Shown here piece after piece: positions 16,191 to 25,050 of a stretch of DNA of 64,000 bases. The notes under the pieces were generated by a model. The model was given only the letters and a program-made list of their open reading frames with translations, searched no databases and was not told the DNA's origin. Origin of the DNA: Butyrivibrio sp. (GTDB lineage: Bacteria; Bacillota; Clostridia; Lachnospirales; Lachnospiraceae); the NCBI GenBank assembly GCA_017470505.1, contig JAFUYO010000005.1, positions 62,001-126,000 of the forward strand. The letters run 5' to 3'. Every line of letters begins with the position of its first letter. The stretch's first letter is position 1. Position numbers and translations under genes: made by a program.

Positions 16191-16202
16191 GTTAAGCTGA
16201 AT

Positions 16203-16238
16203 AAAAAAGTCCGGTCCAAAGCGCACCTTGGATCGGAC
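16203..16238 (-). terminator. Terminator of the RpiB/LacAB gene
   Basis: On the minus strand GTCCGATCCAA (16238-16228) pairs with TTGGACCGGAC (16219-16209), followed by six T residues (16208-16203). It faces the ackA terminator. Confidence 0.88.
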
Positions 16239-16266
16239 TCTTAACTTTATATATTGATAATATTGA

Positions 16267-16911
16267 TTACTTGCCGAGGATCTCGTGTACTGCTGCCTTG
16301 ATGCCCTCATCCTTGGCATTGGCGTCGAAGTACTCAAGGAAGTGTGCTCCTGAAAGTGCGCCCTTAACGAGCTCTCTGTCGAGATTCTTGAGAATTGCAG
16401 GAACATCCTGAACGTAGGTCACCTTCTTGACTTCGTCGAGGATCTTCTTGTTGCGCTGCTCGGGAACGGCTCTCTCTCTGGGATATCCCTGGCCGCTCTC
16501 CTCCGAGAAGAGCTTCTCGAAGATGTACTCGAAGTTGAGCTCTGCGCCCCAGCCTGACTTAAGTGCGAAGTTGATGGAAATCGCATTGCCGTCATTGATC
16601 TGAGCAAAGGTGTAGGCGTCGAGAGGGTCTGTAACGTGACCGCAGATAACTCCGGGGAAGCTGTTGCAAGCGAGCATTGCGCCTTCGCCTGTGCCGCATC
16701 CTGTTATAACATAGTCGCAGGCACCTGAGTTAAGCAGTACGCAGGCAAGAATGCCGTTCTGTACATAGGTCAGCTGGTTTTCATCCTCAGCTGAGTACAT
16801 TCCGTAGTTAAATACTTCAAAGCCGTGGCTATCGGCAACCTTCTTGAGGGATTTGTAGATGATCTCATTCTTGGCCGCCTGGCTGTTTTCGTTGATAAGA
16901 GCGATTTTCAT
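16267..16911 (-). CDS. RpiB/LacA/LacB family sugar-phosphate isomerase
   Basis: Members of this family interconvert aldose and ketose phosphates such as ribose-5-phosphate or galactose-6-phosphate. The N-terminal ~150 residues match the fold: MKIALINENSQAAKN, then the phosphate-binding GCGTGEGAMLACNSFPGV with the family cysteine, and NDGNAISINFA. At 214 residues it is longer than RpiB (~150), with a C-terminal extension of about 60 residues containing PRERAVPEQRNKKILDEV. The GTGEG variant of the usual GTGIG loop sets it apart from classic RpiB, so the substrate is open. GGAGGTG precedes the ATG. Confidence 0.75.
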   Translation of the reverse strand: MKIALINENSQAAKNEIIYKSLKKVADSHGFEVFNYGMYSAEDENQLTYVQNGILACVLLNSGACDYVITGCGTGEGAMLACNSFPGVICGHVTDPLDAYTFAQINDGNAISINFALKSGWGAELNFEYIFEKLFSEESGQGYPRERAVPEQRNKKILDEVKKVTYVQDVPAILKNLDRELVKGALSGAHFLEYFDANAKDEGIKAAVHEILGK

Positions 16912-17052
16912 TTTGCACCTCCGTAGATTTTTTTATTTACCTTGATTGTAAAAAAAAGAGAGAAAAGTGTAAAGGCGGGATGCGCTTTTTGTGCGGTTTT
17001 TTCAAGGTTTTAGTCAAAAAATAAAATGTTACAAAAAAAGTAATTATTGCCT

Positions 17053-17080
17053 TTTGATAAGGCTGATTTTGTGTTATACT
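17053..17080 (+). promoter_or_regulatory. Promoter of the TPR protein operon
   Basis: TTTGAT (17053-17058) and TATACT (17075-17080) are 16 bases apart. The start near 17087 precedes the chosen TTG start at 17122, which supports that start over an upstream TTG at 17047. Confidence 0.55.
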
Positions 17081-17121
17081 GTTCAAGCAGTTTTGGTTTT
17101 GATAGGAAAAGGATATTTGTT

Positions 17122-18537
17122 TTGAGTAATACAGTACATACAGGATATAGAAAGCAGGACAGAAGTTTTTCTGAGAACGTCAGATTAAAAAAGAAAAGAA
17201 AAAGAAGAAAACCCTTAAACCTAAAGAAAACAGGCGTCGTTGCAGCAGCGGCAGTAGTAGCGGCAGTTTCTGCATACGCGATTTATTCGCATCTTCCCTT
17301 TGTCAAGGTGGGCAGGGCGATCGCCGCAGGTGACAGATATACCGAAGAGTCAGATTATGAGGCAGCTATCGACTCATATTCCAAGGCTATCAGGATAGAT
17401 TCTAACTCAGTGACAGCCTACAGCAATATGGCAGGAGCGTATCTCTCAATAGACGACTCGGAGTCAGCCAAAAAGATTCTCTACGACGGCTGGCGCAACA
17501 CCGAAAATACAGACCTTCTTAACAGCTACCACACAGTTATTTTAAACGAGGCTGTGGATGAGATGAACGCCGGGAAATCAGATATGAACACGGTCATGTC
17601 GATCGTGTCTGTCCTCGAGGAGGACAACGAAAACGCAGATGCCGTAGCGCTCCTCGATTCCGCGTATGAGAGAGTATTTAACAACTCCTACAGCTACAGC
17701 GCCGATGCACTTTTCAGGTCAGATGCAAGCACTTACTCTTCAGAGGGCGGAAGTGCCACCTACAGTTACAATGAGTATGAGGCTTTTTTGAATAAGCTCC
17801 TTGATATCTTTTCTGCCACAGGCAACCAAAAGCTCGGTGATACGATAGTCAGATTTGCAACGCCCAATCTCAGCTCTTTTACAATGTCACTTGACGATAC
17901 GCAGAGCTATCTGAAAATTCTTGAAAAGATTGAGAGCGCCGGGCTCTCAGGTGATAACCTGAGCACTATGATGGATTGTCTTAAAAACTCAGAGGAAGTT
18001 CTTGGAATCTTTTCCGGGATATTTGAGCAGCTTGATGTGGGAAACGTTGATGAACTGCGCGACTTTGTCGTATCGGACAGTTACCTTGGGCTTCGCGATG
18101 TCTTTTTAAACGATGAAGAGACGCCTCAGGAGAACACGGTTTATGTTCCGATCAGCAGAGAGGCAATTGTCCTTAATAACAGCGAAGGAAAGTGGACCTA
18201 CAGATTTTTGGATTTTGATGAGAACCCCACTACAAAAGGAGTCATAACTCTCTGGGCCAACTATTTCGAGGACGACGGAGTTCAGAGAAATTCAATCTCC
18301 TATGAGCCGGCTTCTCTCGAGGACAACTATTATCCTCACACCAAGTACTCTGTGACATATCTTTACAGCTATATCACACAGGGCAGATCTACCAGGGTCG
18401 CCAAGATGAACTACAGACTTGATACTACAATAACCACCCGGGACGGCGAGGAGATAGAAACTATTGTCGGCGACTGGGGCGGACCAAATGAGTGGACGAT
18501 GGATATCGATACCATTGAGTCCAGGATAAAGGCATAA
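17122..18537 (+). CDS. Membrane-anchored TPR-repeat protein of unknown function
   Basis: I do not recognise a named family. A lysine/arginine-rich N-terminus (residues ~20-36) is followed by one hydrophobic segment (~37-57), so the protein should be anchored with its bulk outside the membrane. TPR-like repeats follow at about 65-130, for example YEAAIDSYSKAIRIDSNSVTAYSNMAGAYLS in outline. The C-terminal half is acidic and tyrosine/serine rich. The start is TTG at 17122, 8 bases after AGGAAAAGGA and downstream of the promoter. It is followed after one base by thiN and then a cation exporter, likely one operon. Compare the zinc-ribbon/TPR protein at 33470. Confidence 0.75.
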   Translation: MSNTVHTGYRKQDRSFSENVRLKKKRKRRKPLNLKKTGVVAAAAVVAAVSAYAIYSHLPFVKVGRAIAAGDRYTEESDYEAAIDSYSKAIRIDSNSVTAYSNMAGAYLSIDDSESAKKILYDGWRNTENTDLLNSYHTVILNEAVDEMNAGKSDMNTVMSIVSVLEEDNENADAVALLDSAYERVFNNSYSYSADALFRSDASTYSSEGGSATYSYNEYEAFLNKLLDIFSATGNQKLGDTIVRFATPNLSSFTMSLDDTQSYLKILEKIESAGLSGDNLSTMMDCLKNSEEVLGIFSGIFEQLDVGNVDELRDFVVSDSYLGLRDVFLNDEETPQENTVYVPISREAIVLNNSEGKWTYRFLDFDENPTTKGVITLWANYFEDDGVQRNSISYEPASLEDNYYPHTKYSVTYLYSYITQGRSTRVAKMNYRLDTTITTRDGEEIETIVGDWGGPNEWTMDIDTIESRIKA

Positions 18538-18538
18538 G

Positions 18539-19219
18539 ATGGATCAGAGGCAACATGAGCCAAAGTGCGTGATAATATCGGCAGGAAGCTTTCCGGATGT
18601 TGAGATAGAGCTGGATGAGGGCGATTTCTGCATCGCCTGTGACGCGGGCTTTAAGTACGCGCAGCAGCTTGGGATACTTCCTGACCTCATTGTGGGCGAC
18701 TTTGACTCTGCGAGTGAAGCAGGGCCTGATGTGATGAGAGGCATTTCGGAGATAGCCTCATTAAGTCCCGAGAGAATATTAAAGCTCGACGTCAAAAAGG
18801 ATGATACGGACACCCTTCGCGCCGTGAGGATTGGCCTTTCAAGGGGCTACAAAAAGTTTATCTTCTACGGGGCTCTCGGCGGAAAACGCTTTGACCACAC
18901 GCTCGCCAATATTCAGACGCTTCTGTTTGTAAAGCACAGCGGCGCAAGAGGATATATCATGGAGAGCGATAAGATGATCCTCATTGCCGAAAATGAGACC
19001 ATCAGGTTCAATCGCGGTAACACCGGTATTCTGTCGGTTTTTTCACTGGCTCCGGTATCAAGGGGTGTGAGCCTTTATGGACTGATGTATAATATGGAGA
19101 GAGGAACTCTTACAAGCGATTTTCCTCTGGGAGTCAGCAACGAATTTATCATCGATGAGGAGGCAGTGGTTACTGTTGAGGACGGAACGCTTCTCATAAC
19201 GGTTTCCTGGGCACAATGA
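18539..19219 (+). CDS. thiN: Thiamine pyrophosphokinase
   Basis: ThiN transfers pyrophosphate from ATP to thiamine to make the cofactor thiamine diphosphate. The 226-residue protein shows the family blocks: ACDAGFKYAQQLGILPDLIVGDFDS, KDDTDTLRA and YGALGGKRFDHTLANIQ, given here as separate segments carrying the substrate-binding Asp residues. Length is normal. It starts one base after the TPR gene stop and overlaps the next start by four bases, so the three genes are co-transcribed. Confidence 0.92.
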   Translation: MDQRQHEPKCVIISAGSFPDVEIELDEGDFCIACDAGFKYAQQLGILPDLIVGDFDSASEAGPDVMRGISEIASLSPERILKLDVKKDDTDTLRAVRIGLSRGYKKFIFYGALGGKRFDHTLANIQTLLFVKHSGARGYIMESDKMILIAENETIRFNRGNTGILSVFSLAPVSRGVSLYGLMYNMERGTLTSDFPLGVSNEFIIDEEAVVTVEDGTLLITVSWAQ

Positions 19220-20391
19220 TAGTTTTTCTTGCAGGATTTTTTATTAAAAATTATAAGGATACAGAAAGACCTGAGGTAAGGCAAAGCTATGGCATCCTAA
19301 GCGGTGCTTTTGGCGTTGCCTTAAATATTGTCCTTTTTCTCTCTAAGCTCCTGGCAGGTTTCCTCAGCGGCTCGATATCTATAATGGGCGATGCCTTCAA
19401 CAATTTATCAGACGCAGCATCATCTGTTATAACGCTTGCAGGGTACAAGTTATCGGGAAGGGCTCCCGACAGGGAACACCCCTTTGGACACGGAAGAACA
19501 GAGTACATCGCAGGTCTTATCGTGGCATTTCTCATAATCATTACGGGATTTCAGCTGATAGAAGAGTCCGTCTCCAAGATCTTCAAACCTGAGCCGACGC
19601 GTTTTAACGCTCTTATCGGCGGGATCCTTGTCATGTCAATTGTTGTGAAGCTTATCATGTTTTTCAGTAATATGCAGGTGTCTAAACTGATTCACGCAGA
19701 AGCGCTCAAAAACACAGCAATCGACTCAATTTCTGACGTTATAACGACAAGTGTCGTTCTTGCCTGCGCCTTTTTGAGCTCCCGCTTTAATCTGAATATT
19801 GACGGCTATGTGGGAACTATCGTCGGTTTACTAATCCTGAAGGCAGGGTATGAAGCTGCCAGGAACACGATAAGCCCGCTCCTCGGTGAGCCCCCGGAAA
19901 AAGAGTTTTTGGACGATATAAAGGCTGTTGCCTCAAGGCACAGCGAGATACTTGGCGTGCACGATATCGTCGTCCACAACTACGGACCGTCGAGGATCTT
20001 CATGTCCCTTCACGTAGAAGTAGCCGACACCATGAATATTGTGACAGCCCATAACATAATCGACGAAATAGAAAAAGAGCTCCACATGAAATACCACTGC
20101 ACCGCAGTGATCCATGCAGATCCTGTTGCAGTAACCGACCCTGCGGTAGCAGATTTAAAGCACAGGGTAGGAACAGCACTAAAAGAGCTCGACCCGAAGC
20201 TGTCCTTCCACGATTTCAGGGTAATAACCCCAAGCTATCCGGGTGAGCGCAAAAAGATTACCTTCGACGTCCAGGTGCCCTACGGCTACGCTATGTCCGA
20301 TGAGGAAATCACAACCTACCTTAATGACTTTTTGCATACAGTAGTGCACGATGCAGAGGTTGAGATAACCGTGGACAAAGAAGTTATATAA
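19216..20391 (+). CDS. Cation diffusion facilitator (metal cation efflux)
   Basis: This is a proton-coupled exporter of divalent metals in the FieF/MamB-type CDF family. Membrane segments occupy about residues 28-220. The metal site in helix 2 reads DAFNNLSDAASS, and helix 5 carries the second site in NTAIDSISD, so both Asp pairs are kept. HPFGHGRTEYIAG is a family signature. The cytoplasmic C-terminal domain (~225-300) contains the usual ferredoxin-like dimerisation region, and a further ~85 residues extend beyond it. The start overlaps thiN (ATGA). Zinc, iron or manganese cannot be told apart here. Confidence 0.88.
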   Translation: MIVFLAGFFIKNYKDTERPEVRQSYGILSGAFGVALNIVLFLSKLLAGFLSGSISIMGDAFNNLSDAASSVITLAGYKLSGRAPDREHPFGHGRTEYIAGLIVAFLIIITGFQLIEESVSKIFKPEPTRFNALIGGILVMSIVVKLIMFFSNMQVSKLIHAEALKNTAIDSISDVITTSVVLACAFLSSRFNLNIDGYVGTIVGLLILKAGYEAARNTISPLLGEPPEKEFLDDIKAVASRHSEILGVHDIVVHNYGPSRIFMSLHVEVADTMNIVTAHNIIDEIEKELHMKYHCTAVIHADPVAVTDPAVADLKHRVGTALKELDPKLSFHDFRVITPSYPGERKKITFDVQVPYGYAMSDEEITTYLNDFLHTVVHDAEVEITVDKEVI

Positions 20392-20419
20392 AAGATACAT
20401 TAAGCTTTTTGTTAAATGC

Positions 20420-20449
20420 TTGTCATATCTACTGAATTTGAGCTATACT
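20420..20449 (+). promoter_or_regulatory. Promoter of gpmI
   Basis: TTGTCA (20420-20425) and TATACT (20444-20449) are spaced by 18 bases, followed by a GGAGG ribosome site near 20493 before the ATG. Confidence 0.7.
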
Positions 20450-20503
20450 TAGCTGTGACTATCTCAAACAATTAAATGCCAAAGGCAGAATGGAGGATAT
20501 ATA

Positions 20504-22051
20504 ATGAAAGGTTCCAAACCAACAGTATTGCTCATCCTTGACGGATACGGACTCAATGAAAACCCTGAGGGAAATGCCATCGCCATGGCCAAGACCCCTG
20601 TGATGGACGGCCTTATGAAGGAATATCCCTTTGTGAAGGGCTACGCATCAGGGCTTGCCGTAGGACTCCCCGACGGACAGATGGGTAACTCAGAGGTCGG
20701 ACATATGAATATGGGAGCCGGCAGGATCGTCTATCAGGAGCTCACCAGGATCACCAAGTCCATCGAGGACGGAGATTTCTTTACCAATGAAGGGCTTATG
20801 GCCGCTATCAATAACTGCAAAGAGAAGGGCTCTGCACTTCATATGTACGGCCTTGTTTCTGACGGCGGAGTACACAGCCACATCACGCATATCTACGGAC
20901 TTTTGGAGCTTGCCAAGAAGAACGGACTTGATAAAGTATATGTACACTGCTTCCTCGACGGAAGAGACACTCCTCCCGAGAGCGGTATCGACTTTGTCAA
21001 GCAGCTCGAGGACAAGATGAAGGAGCTCGGAGTCGGTGAAGTTGCCTCCATCTCAGGCCGCTACTACGCAATGGACAGAGATAACAACTACGACAGAGTG
21101 GAGATTGCCTACAACGCCCTTACCAAGGGAGAGGGCAACAAGGCTGACAGCGCTCACGAGTGTATGGTGCAGACCTACAAGGACGGCAAGACAGATGAGT
21201 TTGTAGTTCCTACAGTCATCATGAAGAACGGTGCTCCCGTTGCTACGATTAAGGACGGAGATTCAATCATCTTCTATAACTTCCGTCCCGACAGAGCGAG
21301 AGAGATCACACACTGCTTCTGCGACGACGATTTTGACAAGTTTGAGAGAGGAAAGAGACTCGACGTGACCTATGTCTGCTTTACAGACTATGATCCGCTC
21401 ATCCCCAACAAGGAAGTTGCCTTCAAGAAGGTTCTTTTAAACAACACCTTCGGTGAGTGGCTTGCAGGAAAAGGAATGAAGCAGGCTCGTATCGCCGAGA
21501 CTGAGAAGTACGCCCATGTCACATTCTTCTTTAACGGCGGGGTAGAGCAGCCCAACGAGGGGGAGGACAGAGTCCTTGTAAACAGCCCCAAGGATGTTCC
21601 CACATACGACCTGAAGCCTCAGATGAGTGCTCCCGAGGTATGTGACAAGATCCTCGATGCGATTACATCACAGAAGTATGACGTAGTTATCGCCAACTTT
21701 GCCAACCCTGACATGGTAGGACACACAGGAGTTATTCCCGCTGCGGTAAAGGCCATCGAAGTTGTCGATGAGTGTGTCGGAAAGATCGTTGACGCAATAA
21801 AGTCTGTTAACGGAACTCTCTTTATCTGCGCAGATCACGGCAATGCGGACATGATGATCGACTACGAGACAGGAGAGCCCTGGACAGCTCACACAACAAA
21901 TCCTGTTCCGTTCATCCTTGTAAACTACGATCCCGCATACAAGTTAAGAGAGAATGGATGCCTTGCAGATATCATTCCCACACTGATTGAGTGCATGGGA
22001 GAGGAGCAGCCCGCTGAGATGACAGGTAAATCACTGTTGGTAAAGGCTTAA
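20504..22051 (+). CDS. gpmI: 2,3-bisphosphoglycerate-independent phosphoglycerate mutase
   Basis: GpmI interconverts 3- and 2-phosphoglycerate in glycolysis, using two manganese ions and a phosphoserine. Seen: the N-terminal metal Asp in LLILDGYGLNENPEGNAI, the serine nucleophile in GNSEVGHMNMGAGR, FLDGRDTPP, NFRPDRAREIT and the metal site FICADHGNAD. Length 515 residues is typical. It has its own promoter and stands alone, with secG following under a separate promoter. Confidence 0.96.
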   Translation: MKGSKPTVLLILDGYGLNENPEGNAIAMAKTPVMDGLMKEYPFVKGYASGLAVGLPDGQMGNSEVGHMNMGAGRIVYQELTRITKSIEDGDFFTNEGLMAAINNCKEKGSALHMYGLVSDGGVHSHITHIYGLLELAKKNGLDKVYVHCFLDGRDTPPESGIDFVKQLEDKMKELGVGEVASISGRYYAMDRDNNYDRVEIAYNALTKGEGNKADSAHECMVQTYKDGKTDEFVVPTVIMKNGAPVATIKDGDSIIFYNFRPDRAREITHCFCDDDFDKFERGKRLDVTYVCFTDYDPLIPNKEVAFKKVLLNNTFGEWLAGKGMKQARIAETEKYAHVTFFFNGGVEQPNEGEDRVLVNSPKDVPTYDLKPQMSAPEVCDKILDAITSQKYDVVIANFANPDMVGHTGVIPAAVKAIEVVDECVGKIVDAIKSVNGTLFICADHGNADMMIDYETGEPWTAHTTNPVPFILVNYDPAYKLRENGCLADIIPTLIECMGEEQPAEMTGKSLLVKA

Positions 22052-22070
22052 GGGATAGTGCATAAATATA

Positions 22071-22100
22071 TTGACTTTTATATAAAGGTTGTGCTATAGT
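22071..22100 (+). promoter_or_regulatory. Promoter of secG
   Basis: TTGACT (22071-22076) and TATAGT (22095-22100) are 18 bases apart; AGGAGG (22133-22138) then precedes the GTG start. Confidence 0.7.
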
Positions 22101-22146
22101 TAGTTTTGCTTGTTTATGCAGAACATAACCTTAGGAGGTTCTTTTT

Positions 22147-22389
22147 GTGAGTGCTTTAAATTATGTTTTTGGAGTAATATTCATACTTATTTGTGTCGCA
22201 CTTGTAGTGCTGGTACTTGCTCAGGAGGGCAAGAATCAGGGACTCGGTGCAATTCAGGGAACAGTTGAGAATACATACTGGGCCAGGAACAAGGGGCGTT
22301 CCCGTGAGGGCGTTCTCAAGAAGGTGACTGTTGCACTTTCAGTTCTTTTCATTGTATTTGCCATATTTCTCAACATGGGTATCATTTAA
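22147..22389 (+). CDS. secG: Preprotein translocase subunit SecG
   Basis: SecG is the small accessory subunit of the SecYEG export channel. The 80-residue protein has two membrane helices (about residues 5-25 and 60-79) joined by a loop with GKNQGLGAIQG, the conserved SecG loop. The GTG start at 22147 is supported by AGGAGG 8 bases upstream. The order secG-rnr-smpB-ssrA is conserved in Firmicutes. A terminator directly follows. Confidence 0.92.
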   Translation: MSALNYVFGVIFILICVALVVLVLAQEGKNQGLGAIQGTVENTYWARNKGRSREGVLKKVTVALSVLFIVFAIFLNMGII

Positions 22390-22414
22390 TTTTACCTGAG
22401 CGATGAATTACCGG

Positions 22415-22450
22415 GGACACTCTAATGAATATTAGGGTGTCCTTTTTTTT
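22415..22450 (+). terminator. Terminator after secG
   Basis: GGACACTCTAAT (22415-22426) pairs with ATTAGGGTGTCC (22431-22442) around a GAAT loop, with one G-T pair, followed by eight T residues. Confidence 0.92.
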
Positions 22451-22494
22451 AGGCACTGTAAATAACTTCATAAAGATGCGCTTACAGTGCCTTA
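22450..22494. repeat. Palindromic repeat, family A, copy 1
   Basis: AGGCACTGTAA (22451-22461) and its exact inverse TTACAGTGCCT (22482-22492) enclose AATAACTTC-containing sequence. It is fused to the T-run of the secG terminator and precedes rnr. An inverted relative is at 39013-39048, and partial copies are at 46501 and 54894. Confidence 0.7.
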
Positions 22495-22516
22495 ACATTA
22501 TGACAGAGGTTCTTTT

Positions 22517-24472
22517 ATGAGACAGAATAGTACACTGACCGGAAGATTCATATCAAATCCCCGCGGATTCGGCTTTGTGGAAATAGAGGATCAGGAAGAA
22601 GACATCTATATTTCAGAGGATAATCTGAACGGAGCCTTCCACAATGACACTGTCGAGGTCGAGATAATATCCGGGGGTGGCGGCGACGGCAAAAGAAGAG
22701 AGGGAAGGATTATAAATATTCTCCTAAGGGGAATAACCGAACTTGTCGGAACCTATCAGGCAAATCCTACTTTTGGCTTTGTCGTTCCGGACAACAGGAG
22801 GATAACTGAGGATATCTTCATCCCTGTAGAGCACTCCAAGGGGGCGGTCACGGGAGACAAGGTCCTGCTCACCTTAACTGACTACGGAGATAAGAAAAAG
22901 AGGACAAAGCCGGAGGGAAAGGTCCTTCAGATAATAGGAAACATAAATGACCCCGGAGTTGACATACTCTCCATTGTCATGGGCTATGATATCCCGTATG
23001 AGTTTCCCGAGAAGGTCATAAACCAGGCGAACAAATGCCCTGACAGGGTCAGTGAAGCTGATATGTACGGAAGGGAGGACCTTCGCAGTGTCACTATGGT
23101 CACAATAGATGGAGAGGACGCCAAGGACCTGGACGATGCCGTTTCACTTAGCATTGATGAAAAGGGGCTCTACCACCTGGGAGTACACATTGCGGATGTT
23201 TCCAACTATGTGCAGGAGAGCTCAGCTCTTGACAGGGAAGCTCTAAAGCGCGGAACGAGCGTCTACCTCGTTGACAGGGTCATACCAATGCTGCCGCACA
23301 CTCTCTCGAACGGGATCTGCTCACTTAATCATGGCGAGGACAGACTCAGCCTGAGCTGCCTTATGACGATTGACAAAAATGGCACTGTGGTGGACCACGA
23401 CATCGTTGAATCTGTCATAAACGTAAACGAGAGGATGTCCTACACAGACGTTGCAAAGATCTTAGAGGACAGGGATGAAGAGGTCACTAAGAGGTACAAA
23501 GATCTTGTTCCGATGTTTGAAGATATGGCAGAACTCTCAGGAATTCTCAGGAAAAAACGTGAGAGCAAGGGAGCAATTGATTTTGACTTTCCCGAATCAA
23601 AAATAATCCTTGATGAAAAGGGAGAAGTTATCGATATTGTTCCACATGAGAGAAATACAGCAACAAGGCTTATTGAGGACTTTATGCTTATAGCGAATGA
23701 GACGGTGGCAGAGCATTTTTACTACATGCAAAGTCCCTTTGTCTACAGGGTTCACGAAAAGCCTGACCCTGAGAAAATAACCTCTCTGTCGTCGTTTGTG
23801 AGGGGCTTTGGATACCACATAAAGACAGGCACAGATGGGCGTATTCATCCCATGGAGCTTCAGAAACTCCTCAAAAAGGTCAGGGATACCAAGGAGGAGG
23901 GCGTAATCAGCCGCATGGCACTTCGCAGTATGATGCAGGCGAGGTACTCAACTGAGTGCACAGGGCACTTCGGGCTCTCGTTTGATTTCTACTGTCACTT
24001 CACATCGCCCATCAGAAGATACCCGGATCTGCAGATCCACAGGATAATCAAGGACTATATCCGCGGCAGAATGAGTGACAGGAAACTCTCGCACTATGAG
24101 GAGATTCTCGATGAAGTGTGCAGGCACTCATCCGAGACAGAAAGACGCGCTGAGGAAGCGGAGCGCGAGACAGACAAGCTCAAAAAGGCGCAGTTCATGG
24201 AAAACCATATTGGAGAGATATTTGAAGGCATTGTCTCAGGTGCCTGTTCCTTTGGAATGTATGTGGAGCTTGACAACAGCTGCGAGGGTCTTGTCAGGGC
24301 CGCAGACATGGAGGATGATTTTTATATTTTCGACGAACTAAACCTGCGGCTCATTGGAGAGATGACAAAAAAGGAGTATACTCTTGGTCAGAAGGTAAGG
24401 GTAAGGGTTTTGGGTGCAGACCGGCTGACAAAGACCATCGACTTCAGACTCTGCACGGACGGTGAAGATTAA
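22517..24472 (+). CDS. rnr: Ribonuclease R (short form)
   Basis: RNase R is a 3'-to-5' exoribonuclease that degrades structured RNA and works with tmRNA in quality control. Order of domains: two cold-shock/OB domains (about residues 5-75 and 78-150), the RNB catalytic domain (about 180-520) with the metal-binding Asp cluster in TIDGEDAKDLDDAVSLS, and a C-terminal S1 domain (about 565-648). At 651 residues it lacks the N-terminal helix-turn-helix region and the Lys-rich tail of longer RNase R proteins. It is followed by smpB and ssrA, its functional partners. Confidence 0.94.
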   Translation: MRQNSTLTGRFISNPRGFGFVEIEDQEEDIYISEDNLNGAFHNDTVEVEIISGGGGDGKRREGRIINILLRGITELVGTYQANPTFGFVVPDNRRITEDIFIPVEHSKGAVTGDKVLLTLTDYGDKKKRTKPEGKVLQIIGNINDPGVDILSIVMGYDIPYEFPEKVINQANKCPDRVSEADMYGREDLRSVTMVTIDGEDAKDLDDAVSLSIDEKGLYHLGVHIADVSNYVQESSALDREALKRGTSVYLVDRVIPMLPHTLSNGICSLNHGEDRLSLSCLMTIDKNGTVVDHDIVESVINVNERMSYTDVAKILEDRDEEVTKRYKDLVPMFEDMAELSGILRKKRESKGAIDFDFPESKIILDEKGEVIDIVPHERNTATRLIEDFMLIANETVAEHFYYMQSPFVYRVHEKPDPEKITSLSSFVRGFGYHIKTGTDGRIHPMELQKLLKKVRDTKEEGVISRMALRSMMQARYSTECTGHFGLSFDFYCHFTSPIRRYPDLQIHRIIKDYIRGRMSDRKLSHYEEILDEVCRHSSETERRAEEAERETDKLKKAQFMENHIGEIFEGIVSGACSFGMYVELDNSCEGLVRAADMEDDFYIFDELNLRLIGEMTKKEYTLGQKVRVRVLGADRLTKTIDFRLCTDGED

Positions 24473-24502
24473 ACGTATTGATACGTATTTGGGATTAAAA
24501 AA

Positions 24503-24973
24503 ATGGGTGATAACAACACGGACAGAAAACTAATTGCAAATAACAAGAAGGCATACCACGACTATTTTATCGAGGAGAAATATGAGGCGGGAATTGAGCT
24601 CTTTGGAACAGAGGTCAAGTCCATCCGCATGGGCAAGTGCAGCATCAAGGAATCCTGGATAGATATCGATAACGGGCAGGCATATATCAAGGGTATGAAC
24701 ATCAGCCCCTATGAGAAGGGAAATATCTTTAACCGCGATCCCTTGAGGGTAAAAAGGCTCCTTCTCCACAAGGAGGAGATCAGGAAGCTTGACCAGCAGA
24801 AGATGGCTCTGGGGTACACATTAGTACCTCTAGAGGTTTACTTAAAGCGCGGGCGTGTCAAGGTTGAGATCGGCCTCGCAAAAGGTAAAAAGCTCTATGA
24901 CAAGAGGGCTGCCATGGTCAAAAAGGACCAGCAGAGAGAGGCTGCAAGGGAGTTCAGACAGAGCTTTAAGTGA
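24503..24973 (+). CDS. smpB: SsrA-binding protein SmpB
   Basis: SmpB binds tmRNA and brings it to stalled ribosomes in trans-translation. The 156-residue protein shows [59 protein letters not shown]-type segments and the basic C-terminal tail [19 protein letters not shown] that enters the ribosome mRNA channel. Length is standard. The tmRNA gene follows 77 bases later under its own promoter. Confidence 0.97.
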   Translation: MGDNNTDRKLIANNKKAYHDYFIEEKYEAGIELFGTEVKSIRMGKCSIKESWIDIDNGQAYIKGMNISPYEKGNIFNRDPLRVKRLLLHKEEIRKLDQQKMALGYTLVPLEVYLKRGRVKVEIGLAKGKKLYDKRAAMVKKDQQREAAREFRQSFK

Positions 24974-25002
24974 TGATCTCCCAAAAATAAACCTCAGGGT
25001 TA

Positions 25003-25031
25003 TTGATTTATGCTGATAATACCGATATACT
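25003..25031 (+). promoter_or_regulatory. Promoter of ssrA
   Basis: TTGATT (25003-25008) and TATACT (25026-25031) are spaced by exactly 17 bases. The transcript would start near 25038, some 13 bases before the mature 5' end. Confidence 0.75.
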
Positions 25032-25050
25032 AAGGGGGCAAACTAAATAA

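Noticed and set aside
17047-17121. Upstream TTG start for the TPR protein
   Set aside because: It lies upstream of the promoter -10 box (17075-17080), so it would not be transcribed; TTG 17122 has a good ribosome site.
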